This document shows positions 42,322 to 51,724 of a DNA stretch of 64,000 nt, one piece after another. The DNA lies in the NCBI GenBank assembly GCA_017551625.1, contig JAFZLF010000026.1:1-64000 (forward strand). The letters are read 5' to 3'. This DNA is from Clostridiales bacterium (GTDB taxonomy: Bacteria; Bacillota; Clostridia; Saccharofermentanales; Saccharofermentanaceae). How positions within the stretch are numbered: position 1 is the first letter of the stretch; each line of letters begins with the position of its first letter. Under the pieces are notes generated by a model that was given only the letters and a program-made list of their open reading frames with translations, did no database searches and was not told the DNA's origin. The position numbers were made by a program, and so were the translations under genes.

Positions 42322-44787
42322 ATGAATGTACTTGACTTTATGAAAGACCACTTCCTGTTCCTCGATGGAGGGATGGGTACACTTCTGCAGGAGGCAGGCC
42401 TACAGCCCGGCGAACTCCCTGAGCGCTGGAACGTCTCGCATCCCGAGGAGATCGTAAGGATCCAGAAGTCCTACTATGACGCAGGATCGAACGTCGTCCT
42501 GAGTAATACCTTCGGTGCCAATGGTCTGAAGTTCGATGAAGAAGAACTCGAGACGCTCGTTATGGCAGCTGTCCGAAATGCCCGTGAGGCGGCTCGCCAA
42601 AGCTCCGGAACGCAGGAAAAGTTCGTGGCCCTGGATATCGGCCCCTTAGGAAAACTTCTCAAGCCCTATGGTGATTATGAATTTGAAGATGCAGTCGCGA
42701 TGTACAGTAAGACCGTCCGCTTCGGTGTCGCGGCCGGTGTGGATCTGATCTTCATCGAGACCATGAACGACAGTTACGATACGAAGGCAGCTCTCCTCGC
42801 GGCGAAGGAAAACTCGGATCTTCCGGTATTTGTTTCCAATGCGTATGACGGCACTGGTCATCTCATGACGGGCGCTTCTCCGGCCGCGATGGTCGCGATG
42901 CTCGAGGGCATGCATGCCGATGCCATCGGTGCGAACTGTTCGCTCGGACCGGACCAGCTCGTCGGCGTGATGGAGGAATATCTCAAGTATGCATCCGTGC
43001 CGGTGCTTCTGAAGCCGAATGCCGGTCTCCCGAGATCGGAGAACGGAAAGACTGTCTACGACGTGTTCCCGCCGGAGTTTGCCGAGTCCGTCGGTAAACT
43101 TCTGGAGAAGGGTATCCGCATCGCCGGTGGCTGCTGCGGTACGACACCGGACTATATACGGGCTGTGGTCGAGAAATCGAAGACCATCACACCTGTCCCG
43201 GTCACGGAGAAAGAATTGTCTCTCGTGTCTTCGTACACCCACGCAGTGGAGTTCGGCGGAAGTCCGATTCTCATCGGCGAGCGCATCAATCCGACGGGAA
43301 AGAAGCGTTTCCAGCAGGCGCTCCGTGAGAACGATATCGACTATATCCTCGGTGAGGCCCTGAAACAGCAGGACGCGGGAGTACAACTTCTTGACGTGAA
43401 CGTCGGACTTCCTGAGATCGATGAACCGGCATTCCTGCTTCGAGCCGTACAGGAACTGCAGGCAGTCACAGATCTTCCGCTCCAGCTCGATACGACCGAT
43501 CCGGTCGCGATGGAAGCGGGTCTTCGTGCCTATAACGGCAAAGCGATGGTCAACTCCGTTAACGGCAAGGAAGAGGTCATGAGTGTGATTTTCCCGCTCG
43601 TTGCCAAGTACGGCGGATTTGTCGTCGCACTGACGCTTGATGAGGGAGGCATCCCGGATACAGCGGAAGAACGTGTCGCGATTGCCGAAAAGATCGTAAA
43701 GAGAGCGGCCGATTACGGCATCTCAAAAAAGGACCTTATCTTCGACCCGCTGGCCATGACGATCTCTGCGGATACCACGGCGGCGCTGGCTACGATGCAG
43801 GCGGTGCACCGCATCCGTCACGAGCTTAAGGTAAATACATCCCTCGGTATCTCGAACGTTTCATTCGGACTTCCGAACCGGAACATCATCACGTCGACAT
43901 TCTTTGCGCTGTGCCTGCAGGATGGGCTCTCGGCGGCGATCATGAACCCGTATTCGCAGGAGATGATGAACGTCTACCATGCATTCCGCGCGCTTCATAA
44001 CATGGACGAGAACTGCATGGACTATATCACATACGCGCAGAATCTCCCGGCCCCGACCATGACGGCACCCACAGCAGGAGCAGGAACATCCGGTTCTACA
44101 GGAATAAGTGACGCCGCAGCTGCTTCTTCCGGTGAAGGCCCTTCTTCTGAACTACAGAAAGCCATTGTACGAGGCCTGAAGGAGAAGACCGGCGCACTGA
44201 CGAAAGAACTTCTCGCCACGCAGAAACCTCTGGAGATCATCCAGTCGGAGGTCATTCCGGCCCTGAATATCGTGGGAGCGGATTTCGAGAAGAAGAAGGT
44301 ATATCTTCCCCAGCTCCTCATGGCGGCCGAAGCGGCCAAGAGCGCTTTTGAAGAAGTAAAGGTAGCCATGGCGGCAAGTGACGACGGTACTTCCGGCGGA
44401 TCGTCGAGATGCCCGTTTGTCATCGCGACTGTGCATGGAGATATCCACGATATCGGCAAGAACATTGTCAAGCTCATCCTCGAGAACTACGGTTTTGCCG
44501 TCAGTGACCTCGGAAAAGACGTTCCGGAGCAGACCGTAGTCGACGAGGTCGTCCGTCTGCATGCCCCGATCGTCGGACTTTCCGCGCTCATGACTACGAC
44601 CGTTCCGGCGATGGAAGAGACCATCAAGCTCCTGCGTGAACAGGCGCCATGGGCGAAGGTATGCGTCGGCGGTGCGGTCCTTACGCAGGAATACGCTGAT
44701 GCGATCGGTGCGGACCGCTACTGCAGAGACGCGATGGAGACCGTGCGCTACGCCGAGGAGATCGACGAAGAGTGGAAGAAGTCTTGA
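42322..44787 (+). CDS. metH: Cobalamin-dependent methionine synthase lacking the activation domain
   Basis: 821 residues. Homocysteine-binding barrel (1-300) with zinc-ligand motifs GANCSLG and GGCCGTT. Pterin-binding domain (about 315-570) with LIGERINPTG and LLDVNVG. A Ser/Ala/Gly-rich linker (about 590-625) leads to the cobalamin cap and the Rossmann B12 domain with HGDIHDIGKN, whose histidine is the lower cobalt ligand, and GLSALMTTT. It transfers a methyl group from methyltetrahydrofolate to homocysteine. The C-terminal SAM-dependent activation domain is absent and is encoded separately at 39586. The ATG at 42322 has GGGAG seven bases upstream, better than the frame start at 42277. Confidence 0.95.
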   Translation: MNVLDFMKDHFLFLDGGMGTLLQEAGLQPGELPERWNVSHPEEIVRIQKSYYDAGSNVVLSNTFGANGLKFDEEELETLVMAAVRNAREAARQSSGTQEKFVALDIGPLGKLLKPYGDYEFEDAVAMYSKTVRFGVAAGVDLIFIETMNDSYDTKAALLAAKENSDLPVFVSNAYDGTGHLMTGASPAAMVAMLEGMHADAIGANCSLGPDQLVGVMEEYLKYASVPVLLKPNAGLPRSENGKTVYDVFPPEFAESVGKLLEKGIRIAGGCCGTTPDYIRAVVEKSKTITPVPVTEKELSLVSSYTHAVEFGGSPILIGERINPTGKKRFQQALRENDIDYILGEALKQQDAGVQLLDVNVGLPEIDEPAFLLRAVQELQAVTDLPLQLDTTDPVAMEAGLRAYNGKAMVNSVNGKEEVMSVIFPLVAKYGGFVVALTLDEGGIPDTAEERVAIAEKIVKRAADYGISKKDLIFDPLAMTISADTTAALATMQAVHRIRHELKVNTSLGISNVSFGLPNRNIITSTFFALCLQDGLSAAIMNPYSQEMMNVYHAFRALHNMDENCMDYITYAQNLPAPTMTAPTAGAGTSGSTGISDAAAASSGEGPSSELQKAIVRGLKEKTGALTKELLATQKPLEIIQSEVIPALNIVGADFEKKKVYLPQLLMAAEAAKSAFEEVKVAMAASDDGTSGGSSRCPFVIATVHGDIHDIGKNIVKLILENYGFAVSDLGKDVPEQTVVDEVVRLHAPIVGLSALMTTTVPAMEETIKLLREQAPWAKVCVGGAVLTQEYADAIGADRYCRDAMETVRYAEEIDEEWKKS

Positions 44788-44880
44788 CGACAATTTCCTC
44801 GATAGTTTAACGATGAATGGAAACGATATGACTCCGTTGCACGATGTAAAAGAGATATTTAGATAAAAATGGATGGCAAA

Positions 44881-44919
44881 TCAATCTAAACTTGATGTTT
44901 AACGACTAGTTTAGATTGA
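44881..44919. repeat. Perfect inverted repeat upstream of the ATPase gene
   Basis: TCAATCTAAACT (44881-44892) and AGTTTAGATTGA (44908-44919) are perfect 12-bp inverted arms around a 15-base loop. Pairing extends outward by three more bases after one mismatch. There is no T-tract, so it is not a normal terminator. It lies just before the promoter of the next gene and could be an operator or a mobile-element remnant. Confidence 0.7.
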
Positions 44920-44926
44920 ATTGACA

Positions 44927-44954
44927 TTGAAGACTATCCAAAACATGGTATAAT
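44927..44954 (+). promoter_or_regulatory. Promoter of the ATPase gene
   Basis: TATAAT (44949-44954) preceded by TGG, an extended -10. TTGAAG (44927-44932) is 16 bp away. The perfect TTGACA at 44921-44926 is 22 bp away and too far to pair well. Confidence 0.6.
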
Positions 44955-44983
44955 GATGGCAACAATCAAACGGAGATGTTCAT

Positions 44984-46402
44984 ATGGCAAGTGAGATAAT
45001 AGGAAGGACGAATGAATGGCACAGATTGGATATGTGCCTGGAAAACGACGAAGCGCAGCTCATTGCCGTGTACGGACGTCGAAGAGTGGGAAAGACGTTC
45101 CTAATTAACAACTATTTCAAAGGGCGTTTTGATTTTAAGATTACCGGCGTATATAAGCAACCACTCAAGGAAGAATTGAGCGTCTTTATTGCAGAATTGA
45201 ATAACCAGACCGGACAGGATCATCCCGTTCCTGCGGACTGGATGGAGGCATTTGGACTTCTCCGCGATTATATAGAGTCCAAGCCGGAAAACGAAAAAGT
45301 CGTTGTTTTCTTTGATGAGATGCCATGGCTGGATACACCACGTTCGAAGTTTCTGGCGGCGTTTGAGTGGTTCTGGAATGGCTGGGGAAGTGCGAGGAAA
45401 AACCTTGTCTTTATTGTGTGTGGCTCGGCTACATCATGGATGAAGAAAAACCTTGATGAGAACAAAGGCGGCCTTTATAACCGATTAACATGCCGTATAT
45501 ATCTGATGCCTTTTACTTTGGGAGAGACCGAAGAATATCTGATATCCAGAGGGATCAGATGGTCACGCTATGATATTACAGAATGCTACATGATCATGGG
45601 GGGAATCCCGTATTATCTCAGCAAGATAGATTCAGAGCTCACATATGGAAACAATATTGATAATCTCTTTTTCCGAAAGAGAGCGGAACTGTGGGATGAG
45701 TTTACATTCCTATATAGGACGCTCTTTGAAAACAGCGATCAATATGTGAAGGTCGTGGAGGCACTCTCAACGAAGCGAAATGGCCTTTCTCGAGGAGAAA
45801 TTGCCGAGAAAACCGAACTTCCTGAAAATGGAGTTTTGACAGAGATGCTTAACAACCTCGAATATTCAGGTTTTATTCGGATCAATGATTTCTATGGAAA
45901 GAAACAAAAGACATATCAGCTTTCGGATTACTACACGATGTTTTATCTGCGGTTCATCAAAGGCAACTATGGCAGGGATGAACATTTCTGGTCAAACATG
46001 CTGGACAATCCGGCTCGAAAAGCCTGGGCAGGATTTACCTTTGAACAGGTGTGCAAGGATCATGTCGATAAGATCAAGTCGAAGATCGGTATATCCGGGG
46101 TATTATCGTCTGTTTCTGTCTGGAGGAGAGTCGGTAATGAAGAAACAAGTGGTGCGGAGATCGATATGTTGATCGAACGGCGAGACCGTGTGGTGAGTAT
46201 ATGTGAGATCAAGTTCTCGACCGGTGAATACGAAATCAATAAGGAATATGAAATGAAGTTGAGAAATAAGATCGGCGCATTCGGGCAGGCGGTAAAAAGC
46301 GGGTATGGTCTGCAACTTGTGATGATTACCACATTTGGTGTGAAGAAAAACATACACAGTGGAATTGTTTCCAATCAAGTCACCATCGATGATTTGTTTT
46401 AA
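44984..46402 (+). CDS. AAA ATPase with DUF234-type nuclease-fold C-terminus
   Basis: 472 residues. The N-terminal P-loop ATPase of the archaeal-ATPase group has IGRTNEWHRL, Walker A GRRRVGKTF, Walker B VVFFDEMPWLD and sensor CGSATSWM. A winged helix follows (NGLSRGEIAEKTEL). The C-terminal DUF234-type region has EIDMLIERRDRVVSICEIKFS, the E/D-x-K spacing of the PD-(D/E)XK nuclease fold. Such proteins are widespread in anaerobes and archaea and often seem mobile; their role is unknown, though defence and toxin-like roles have been proposed. The gene looks more AT-rich than its neighbours and is preceded by a perfect inverted repeat, which suggests acquisition. No good ribosome binding site is seen (GGAGATG before CATATG is partial). 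Confidence 0.88.
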   Translation: MASEIIGRTNEWHRLDMCLENDEAQLIAVYGRRRVGKTFLINNYFKGRFDFKITGVYKQPLKEELSVFIAELNNQTGQDHPVPADWMEAFGLLRDYIESKPENEKVVVFFDEMPWLDTPRSKFLAAFEWFWNGWGSARKNLVFIVCGSATSWMKKNLDENKGGLYNRLTCRIYLMPFTLGETEEYLISRGIRWSRYDITECYMIMGGIPYYLSKIDSELTYGNNIDNLFFRKRAELWDEFTFLYRTLFENSDQYVKVVEALSTKRNGLSRGEIAEKTELPENGVLTEMLNNLEYSGFIRINDFYGKKQKTYQLSDYYTMFYLRFIKGNYGRDEHFWSNMLDNPARKAWAGFTFEQVCKDHVDKIKSKIGISGVLSSVSVWRRVGNEETSGAEIDMLIERRDRVVSICEIKFSTGEYEINKEYEMKLRNKIGAFGQAVKSGYGLQLVMITTFGVKKNIHSGIVSNQVTIDDLF

Positions 46403-46420
46403 AGAAAAGAAGAGGACAGC

Positions 46421-47188
46421 ATGCATTACAGCGTTTTGATCGTAGATGACGAGCTCGAGCTTTCAGAGTACACTTCCAAGTATTTCAACATGTCGGGAGT
46501 GTCGGCGACCTATGTGACCGATAAACAGGCAGCGCTCGATTTTTTCACGGATAATACATGTTCTCTGATCCTTCTCGATATTAACCTCGGGGAGGATTCC
46601 GGCTTCGAACTCTGCCAGATGATCCGTGCGAAGATGAATGTCCCGATCTTCTTTATCAGTGCGAGATCCGCAGAAGATGACATGCTCCTGGCGCTCTCGA
46701 TCGGCGGTGATGACTATATCTGTAAGCCCTATTCGCTGGGAGTCCTGCTCGCGAAAGTGAAGGCGGCCCTGAAGCGCTATGAGGCGGCCGCGAAAGCAGA
46801 GGAACAGGAGGACGGTTCGGAGACCTCTGATCCGGAGAATGAAGGCGCATCCTCTGACGGGACTGACGGAAAGACCGCGCGCGCAAGCCTCGTCAGACTC
46901 GGGAATGCGACGGTCGACCTGTCGAGAGCCATCGTCATCAGAAATGGAGGGAAGACCCCGCTCAAGGCCATGGAATTCCGGCTCCTGGTCTATATGCTCA
47001 ATAACAGAAACCGCATCATCAAGAAGGAAGAATTCTTCGAGAAGATCTGGGGCACCGAGTTCGTGGGAGACGTCACGCTGAATGTCCACATCCGCCATCT
47101 CCGTGAGAAGATCGAAGACGATCCGAGTAACCCGGCCTTCATTAAGACGGTCTGGGGCACGGGATTTATCCTGGAGGACCAACCGTGA
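46421..47188 (+). CDS. OmpR-family response regulator
   Basis: 255 residues. The receiver domain has D9/D10, the phospho-acceptor D53 (LLDINLGED), a switch serine in FFISARS and K in CKPYS. A winged-helix DNA-binding domain follows (about 155-253: ATVDLSRAIV, LKAMEFRLLVYMLNN, DVTLNVHIRHLREKI). Between them lies an unusually long acidic, Ser/Glu-rich linker (about 125-152). Its stop overlaps the GTG start of the kinase gene, so they form one two-component unit. The ABC transporter genes that follow after the kinase are the probable targets. Confidence 0.95.
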   Translation: MHYSVLIVDDELELSEYTSKYFNMSGVSATYVTDKQAALDFFTDNTCSLILLDINLGEDSGFELCQMIRAKMNVPIFFISARSAEDDMLLALSIGGDDYICKPYSLGVLLAKVKAALKRYEAAAKAEEQEDGSETSDPENEGASSDGTDGKTARASLVRLGNATVDLSRAIVIRNGGKTPLKAMEFRLLVYMLNNRNRIIKKEEFFEKIWGTEFVGDVTLNVHIRHLREKIEDDPSNPAFIKTVWGTGFILEDQP

Positions 47189-48477
47189 AGACACGTTCTT
47201 TTTTGATCTTTGCCGCGATTTCCCTTCTCGTGCTCGTGATCGTGTGCTTTCGCATCAACAACCTCACCTCGCAGAAGATCAAATCTTATCCGACAGAGAT
47301 CAACCGTCTGACGATCGCGCTGGGGAAAGACTGGGAGAGCACGAAGCAGCATCAGAAGGACCTGATCCCGACGGATCAGCCCTTCGAATATGCCGTGATC
47401 GATAACGACGGCAATCTCCTGATCTACACGGATCAGCATATCTCCACATCAGTCTCGTCGGCGACGACAAACTATGACGTGATCCGCGACATCGTGACCG
47501 AAGATGGAGAGACCGTCGGAAAACTACTGGTACATAACGATTACCGGCAGCAGCAGGCTGCGAGGAACCGCCATATCTCCATCATCTGCGGCGCGGTCCT
47601 GTTTCTTATGCTGGCAGCCACACTCGGTTATTTCATTTATCTCAAGAAACGCATCGTCGATCCTTTCGAGAAGATGCAGCACTTCGCCTCTGAGGTCGCC
47701 GCGGGGAATCTCGATGTCCCGATCCAGATGGACAGAAATCACGTATTCGGTGCTTTTACCGAGAGTTTCGACATCATGCGTGAGGAACTGAAGGCGAGTA
47801 AACTCCGTGAGGCCGATGCCGTGAAGGCGCGAAAAGAACTTGTCGCGCAGCTTTCGCATGACATTAAAACGCCGGTCACGTCCATTAAGGCGATGGCAGA
47901 GGTCATGGAGCTCTCGGCTCACGATGAGGAAGAGAGAAAAACGATCCGCAGCATCAACGCCAAGGCCGATCAGATCGATAGTCTGGTATCGAATCTCTTC
48001 CACGCGACTCTCGAGGAACTCGAGCATCTGGAAGTTTCGCCTGACGAGGTGACCTCGAAGGATATCGAGCACTTCATATCGGAAGCCGACTATAAGAAAA
48101 AAGTATCGGAGTTCAAAATCGAAGAGGTCGTTGTCTCAGCGGATCCCCTGCGTCTCAATCAGGTGATCAACAACATCTTCTCGAATTCCTATAAATATGC
48201 AGATACGGAGATGACTGTCCGGAGCCGTGTGGAAAAGGGTGTAGGTGGCACACGCTTCCTGGTCATCGAGATCGGTGATCACGGCGGCGGAGTCCCGGAA
48301 TCGGAACTCGATACGATCTTCGGAAAGTATAAGAGAGGCAGCAATGCCGGTGAGAAGGACGGCGCCGGCCTGGGCCTGTACATCTCCCGTTATCTCATGG
48401 AAAAGATGGGCGGCGAGATCACGGCTGCGAACCAGGACGAGGGCCTGCTGACCACGCTTCGACTCCGGCTGCTGTGA
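47185..48477 (+). CDS. Sensor histidine kinase
   Basis: 430 residues from a GTG start overlapping the regulator stop, with GGAGG eight bases upstream. Two membrane helices (about 6-24 and 130-150) flank an extracellular sensor of about 100 residues. A HAMP linker (KRIVDPFEKMQ) follows, then HisKA with H225 in LSHDIKTPVTS. The ATPase domain has NQVINNIFSNSYKYA, GDHGGGVP and GAGLGLYIS. The sizeable extracellular domain sets it apart from the Bce-type intramembrane-sensing kinases often linked to such transporters. The ligand is unknown. Confidence 0.94.
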   Translation: MKTRSFLIFAAISLLVLVIVCFRINNLTSQKIKSYPTEINRLTIALGKDWESTKQHQKDLIPTDQPFEYAVIDNDGNLLIYTDQHISTSVSSATTNYDVIRDIVTEDGETVGKLLVHNDYRQQQAARNRHISIICGAVLFLMLAATLGYFIYLKKRIVDPFEKMQHFASEVAAGNLDVPIQMDRNHVFGAFTESFDIMREELKASKLREADAVKARKELVAQLSHDIKTPVTSIKAMAEVMELSAHDEEERKTIRSINAKADQIDSLVSNLFHATLEELEHLEVSPDEVTSKDIEHFISEADYKKKVSEFKIEEVVVSADPLRLNQVINNIFSNSYKYADTEMTVRSRVEKGVGGTRFLVIEIGDHGGGVPESELDTIFGKYKRGSNAGEKDGAGLGLYISRYLMEKMGGEITAANQDEGLLTTLRLRLL

Positions 48478-48525
48478 AGCGCCGAAGACAGCGACCGAAG
48501 GTTCTATCCGATGAGTCTGATGACA

Positions 48526-48580
48526 TTTAAAGAACGATTAAAACTTCGGCAAAGATTTTAAGATTCCACTTCGTTATACT
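48526..48580 (+). promoter_or_regulatory. Promoter region of the ABC transporter with direct TTAAA repeats
   Basis: TATACT (48575-48580) is a plausible -10. TTAAA occurs at 48527 and again 11 bp later at 48538, with a TTAAG at 48558. Tandem half-sites 11 bp apart fit an OmpR-type dimer, most likely the regulator at 46421. Confidence 0.4.
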
Positions 48581-48611
48581 CGAATCGTAACATCGAAAGG
48601 AGCCGACGCTA

Positions 48612-49373
48612 GTGGAAAAGAAAGCAATCATCAAGACAGATAAACTCAGCAAGAGTTTCTCGGTTTCCGGGAAGCAGTATCACATCATCAAGAACCTCGA
48701 CCTCGAGATTTACGAAGGCGATTTTACCGTCATCATGGGATCCAGTGGAGCAGGAAAATCCACACTTCTTTACGCTCTTTCCGGTATGGATAAGCCTTCC
48801 CTCGGACATATTGAATACGCGGGAAAAGAGATCACCGACATGAACGATGACCAGCTCGCGATCTTCAGAAGGAAACACTGCGGTTTCGTGTTCCAGCAGG
48901 TGCACCTCGTCGACAGCATGAGCATCATGGACAACGCGATCTCTACGGGCATGCTCATCGGACAGAAGCAGAAAGATCTGAAGAAAAAGGCAGCCGAGCT
49001 TTTCGAGCGCGTCGGTATCAGCGAGGAAATGACCGATAAGTTCCCGGCACAGGTCAGCGGCGGTGAAGCCCAGCGTGCGGCGATGGTAAGAGCGGTCATC
49101 AATGACCCGGATGTCGTTTTTGCTGATGAGCCGACGGGCGCGCTGAACTCCGCAGGTGTCGAAGCCGTTCTCAACGTTTTAACTGATATCAATAACGAAG
49201 GCCAGTCCGTCGTTATGGTCACACACGACATCAAGTCTGCACGCCGTGCGAACCGTATCCTCTACCTCGAGGATGGCGGCATCAAGGGCGAATGCAACCC
49301 CGGAAAATATGTAAGTGGTGATAAGAAGAGACATGCGATGATCAAGGGATTTCTGGAGGAGATGGGATGGTAA
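48612..49373 (+). CDS. ABC transporter ATP-binding protein (MacB/LolD-like)
   Basis: 253 residues. Walker A GSSGAGKST, Q-loop FQQVHLVD, signature VSGGEAQR, Walker B VVFADEPTGAL and H-loop VTHD are all intact. The sequence is typical of the MacB/LolD/BceA group that energises FtsX-type permeases without transporting substrate through the membrane. The GTG start has AAAGGAG nine bases upstream. The stop overlaps the permease start (ATGGTAA). It probably acts in peptide-antibiotic response or envelope lipoprotein handling under the upstream two-component system. Confidence 0.94.
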   Translation: MEKKAIIKTDKLSKSFSVSGKQYHIIKNLDLEIYEGDFTVIMGSSGAGKSTLLYALSGMDKPSLGHIEYAGKEITDMNDDQLAIFRRKHCGFVFQQVHLVDSMSIMDNAISTGMLIGQKQKDLKKKAAELFERVGISEEMTDKFPAQVSGGEAQRAAMVRAVINDPDVVFADEPTGALNSAGVEAVLNVLTDINNEGQSVVMVTHDIKSARRANRILYLEDGGIKGECNPGKYVSGDKKRHAMIKGFLEEMGW

Positions 49374-51724
49374 AGCTGATTCGTGCCAATATGAGAAAGG
49401 ACAGAAATGTTCTGACGGCGTTTCTCTTCGTACTGATCCTTACTTCGCTCCTTCTGCATACCGGCCTTTTTGTCGGACAGTACAGTTCGATCTACGATGA
49501 GAAAGTCGAAAAGACGAAAGAAGCCGATGTCCTGTCGTATATCGTCGGTTCTGATGAAGATATAGAAAGAGCACTTTCCGATCTTCCGGAGATCTCTGAT
49601 TTCTCCATCCAGGATATGGTCATGCCCGGTACCGCAAAGCTCCGCATCGACGGAGAAAAAGAGGAGTTCGATCTCGACGGCGCAACGATCACGAGGATCG
49701 GTGAATACGGCGTCGCAGAAGAGTATGCGTTCCTGAGCAGAGACGAATCAGCAGAAGGTCCGAAGATCTATTTCAATTCGTATTATGCTAAGTTAAACGA
49801 CATCAAAGTCGGTGACAAGATCCACTTTCACTCGCCCGCGGTCGGAGATCTCGACTTTACTGCGGCAGGTATCTATGAAGCACTGATCGGCGGTAATTCC
49901 TACGGCTGGATGTCGGTTATGGTCGATGCGGCATCCTTTTCTCAGATGTGGGATCGCGCAGAGGAAACATATCTGTCCATGAACTACATTTCCGACAGAA
50001 AGATGGTCAAGATGCACTGTGCCGAAGGCTTTTCCCAGGACGATGTTCTTAAGGTCAGTAGAGACAGTTTGGCAAATGCAGATCTGGAGTTCTACTCCTA
50101 TGCACGTAATCTGGCAAAAGAAGGCTACATCGCGATAGCGGATATTCTTTCCGGTCTGGTGACGGCATTCTCCGTAGTTGTTCTTGCGGTCTGTCTGATC
50201 ATGATCGTCTTTACGATCAACAACAATATCGATAGAGACGTCAAGAATATCGGTGCGCTTCGCGCGGTCGGCCACACGATCGGACAGCTCCGCGCGGCCA
50301 TGACACTCGAGTTTGTGATCGTCGGCATGATCGGCGGTGTGATCGGATGTATCCTTTCCTACATCACGATGCCGATCCTCGATCGGGAAGTATTCCAGAC
50401 GATCACGGGTGTCCTGTGGGTCCTTCGTTTCTGCCCGGGAACGACGCTCATCATACTGGGCGGTATCGCCATCTGCATGATCGTTGTTGTCTTCCTTTCC
50501 ACAATCAAACTGAAGAAACTCCATCCGGCGACAGCCCTGCGTTTCGGACTGCAATCCAACAGCTTTAAGAAGAACTATCTGCCACTTAAGAACACCAAAG
50601 GCGGACTGAATATTCTTCTTGCATTGAAGAGCATGCTGCAGAGTCAGGGACAGAACATCATCCTTCTCTCTGTCATGAGTGTGGTCGCTTTCATGATCAT
50701 GTTCTCGGGGATCCTCTTTTACAACAGCAAGGTCAATCCGACCGAGTTCGTGCATCTCATCAACGGTGATGTTCCGGACGGATTCATCAACGTCAATACA
50801 GATACCGGAGAGACCCGCCGCATCATCGAGCAGTTGATGCAAATCGACGGTGTGAAGGAAGTGTATGGCTATAATTTCGCGAACATCAGTATCGAAGGGA
50901 ACGAGACGTTCACCTTCTATACGGATAAGCCGGAATGCATAGACTGTGGTGTGTATGAGGGCGATTCTTTCCGGGAAGACAACGAGTGCGTCATCGGTAA
51001 TGTGATCGCGAACCGCCTCGGAGTAACGATCGGAGATGAGATCGAAGTGCAGTTCGGAAATCAAACCGCGCGCTTCATCATCACCGGATTCCAGCAGTCC
51101 ATCATGAACCTCGGCGAGCGTATCTTCATCAGCGAAGAAGGCGCGAAGAGACTCGGTATCGATCCGAACTATGAGATCATCCGCTTCCGCATGGAGGATC
51201 CGAGTAATGAAAGTATTGATCGGGCTATTACCGATATAAAAGCACTTCTCGGCGAGAAGTGCACGACCGCCGACAATACCTACAGAGCCGTTCATAACGG
51301 AGAAGGTACGGAGATCTCGGCCGTATCCCTGATCGTCATGATCATGGTCGCTCTGAATGTCGCGATCATCATCCTGGTCGTCAAGATCCTTCTGAAGACG
51401 CTCTTCATCAAAAAGGAGAAGGAGTTCGGCATCAAAAAGGCCGTCGGCTTTACCAGCCGTCAGCTGAAGCTTCAGCTCTCGCTCTCGCTTCTTCCGGTCA
51501 CGATCATCGCGTCTGTCTTGGGTGCGATCCTCGGATTCATCCTGGTCAATCCGCTTCTGACGGCGATCCTTTCGGGATTCGGTATGCATAAGATCGACTT
51601 CATCGTCTTCCCGGTACTAATCCTGCTGACGATAGCCGTGATCGGTGTTCTGGTATTTGCTATGACCTACGCTATGTCCGGTGCGATCAAGAAGGTCTCT
51701 GCTTACGAGCTGATCTCTGAATAA
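49367..51724 (+). CDS. FtsX-type ABC transporter permease
   Basis: 785 residues. Topology: one helix, a 200-residue extracellular domain, three helices (about 255-380), a linker with HPATALRFG, then a second helix, extracellular domain and three helices (about 660-775). Each three-helix block is an FtsX domain. It pairs with the ATPase whose gene it overlaps by seven bases. Mechanotransmission-type transporters of this kind drive extracellular events rather than classical transport. The last 38 bases overlap the 3' end of the convergent YfhO-family gene on the other strand. Confidence 0.92.
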   Translation: MVKLIRANMRKDRNVLTAFLFVLILTSLLLHTGLFVGQYSSIYDEKVEKTKEADVLSYIVGSDEDIERALSDLPEISDFSIQDMVMPGTAKLRIDGEKEEFDLDGATITRIGEYGVAEEYAFLSRDESAEGPKIYFNSYYAKLNDIKVGDKIHFHSPAVGDLDFTAAGIYEALIGGNSYGWMSVMVDAASFSQMWDRAEETYLSMNYISDRKMVKMHCAEGFSQDDVLKVSRDSLANADLEFYSYARNLAKEGYIAIADILSGLVTAFSVVVLAVCLIMIVFTINNNIDRDVKNIGALRAVGHTIGQLRAAMTLEFVIVGMIGGVIGCILSYITMPILDREVFQTITGVLWVLRFCPGTTLIILGGIAICMIVVVFLSTIKLKKLHPATALRFGLQSNSFKKNYLPLKNTKGGLNILLALKSMLQSQGQNIILLSVMSVVAFMIMFSGILFYNSKVNPTEFVHLINGDVPDGFINVNTDTGETRRIIEQLMQIDGVKEVYGYNFANISIEGNETFTFYTDKPECIDCGVYEGDSFREDNECVIGNVIANRLGVTIGDEIEVQFGNQTARFIITGFQQSIMNLGERIFISEEGAKRLGIDPNYEIIRFRMEDPSNESIDRAITDIKALLGEKCTTADNTYRAVHNGEGTEISAVSLIVMIMVALNVAIIILVVKILLKTLFIKKEKEFGIKKAVGFTSRQLKLQLSLSLLPVTIIASVLGAILGFILVNPLLTAILSGFGMHKIDFIVFPVLILLTIAVIGVLVFAMTYAMSGAIKKVSAYELISE

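Noticed and set aside
44812..44865. 17-codon frame MNGNDMTPLHDVKEIFR after metH
   Set aside because: No ribosome binding site, no promoter and no helix or domain. It may be a remnant but cannot be supported.
49793..51589. 598-codon open frame antisense to the FtsX-type permease
   Set aside because: The sequence is a low-quality mirror of a real gene, full of His, Asp and Arg runs. It has no start signal, and the plus-strand frame is a clear permease.
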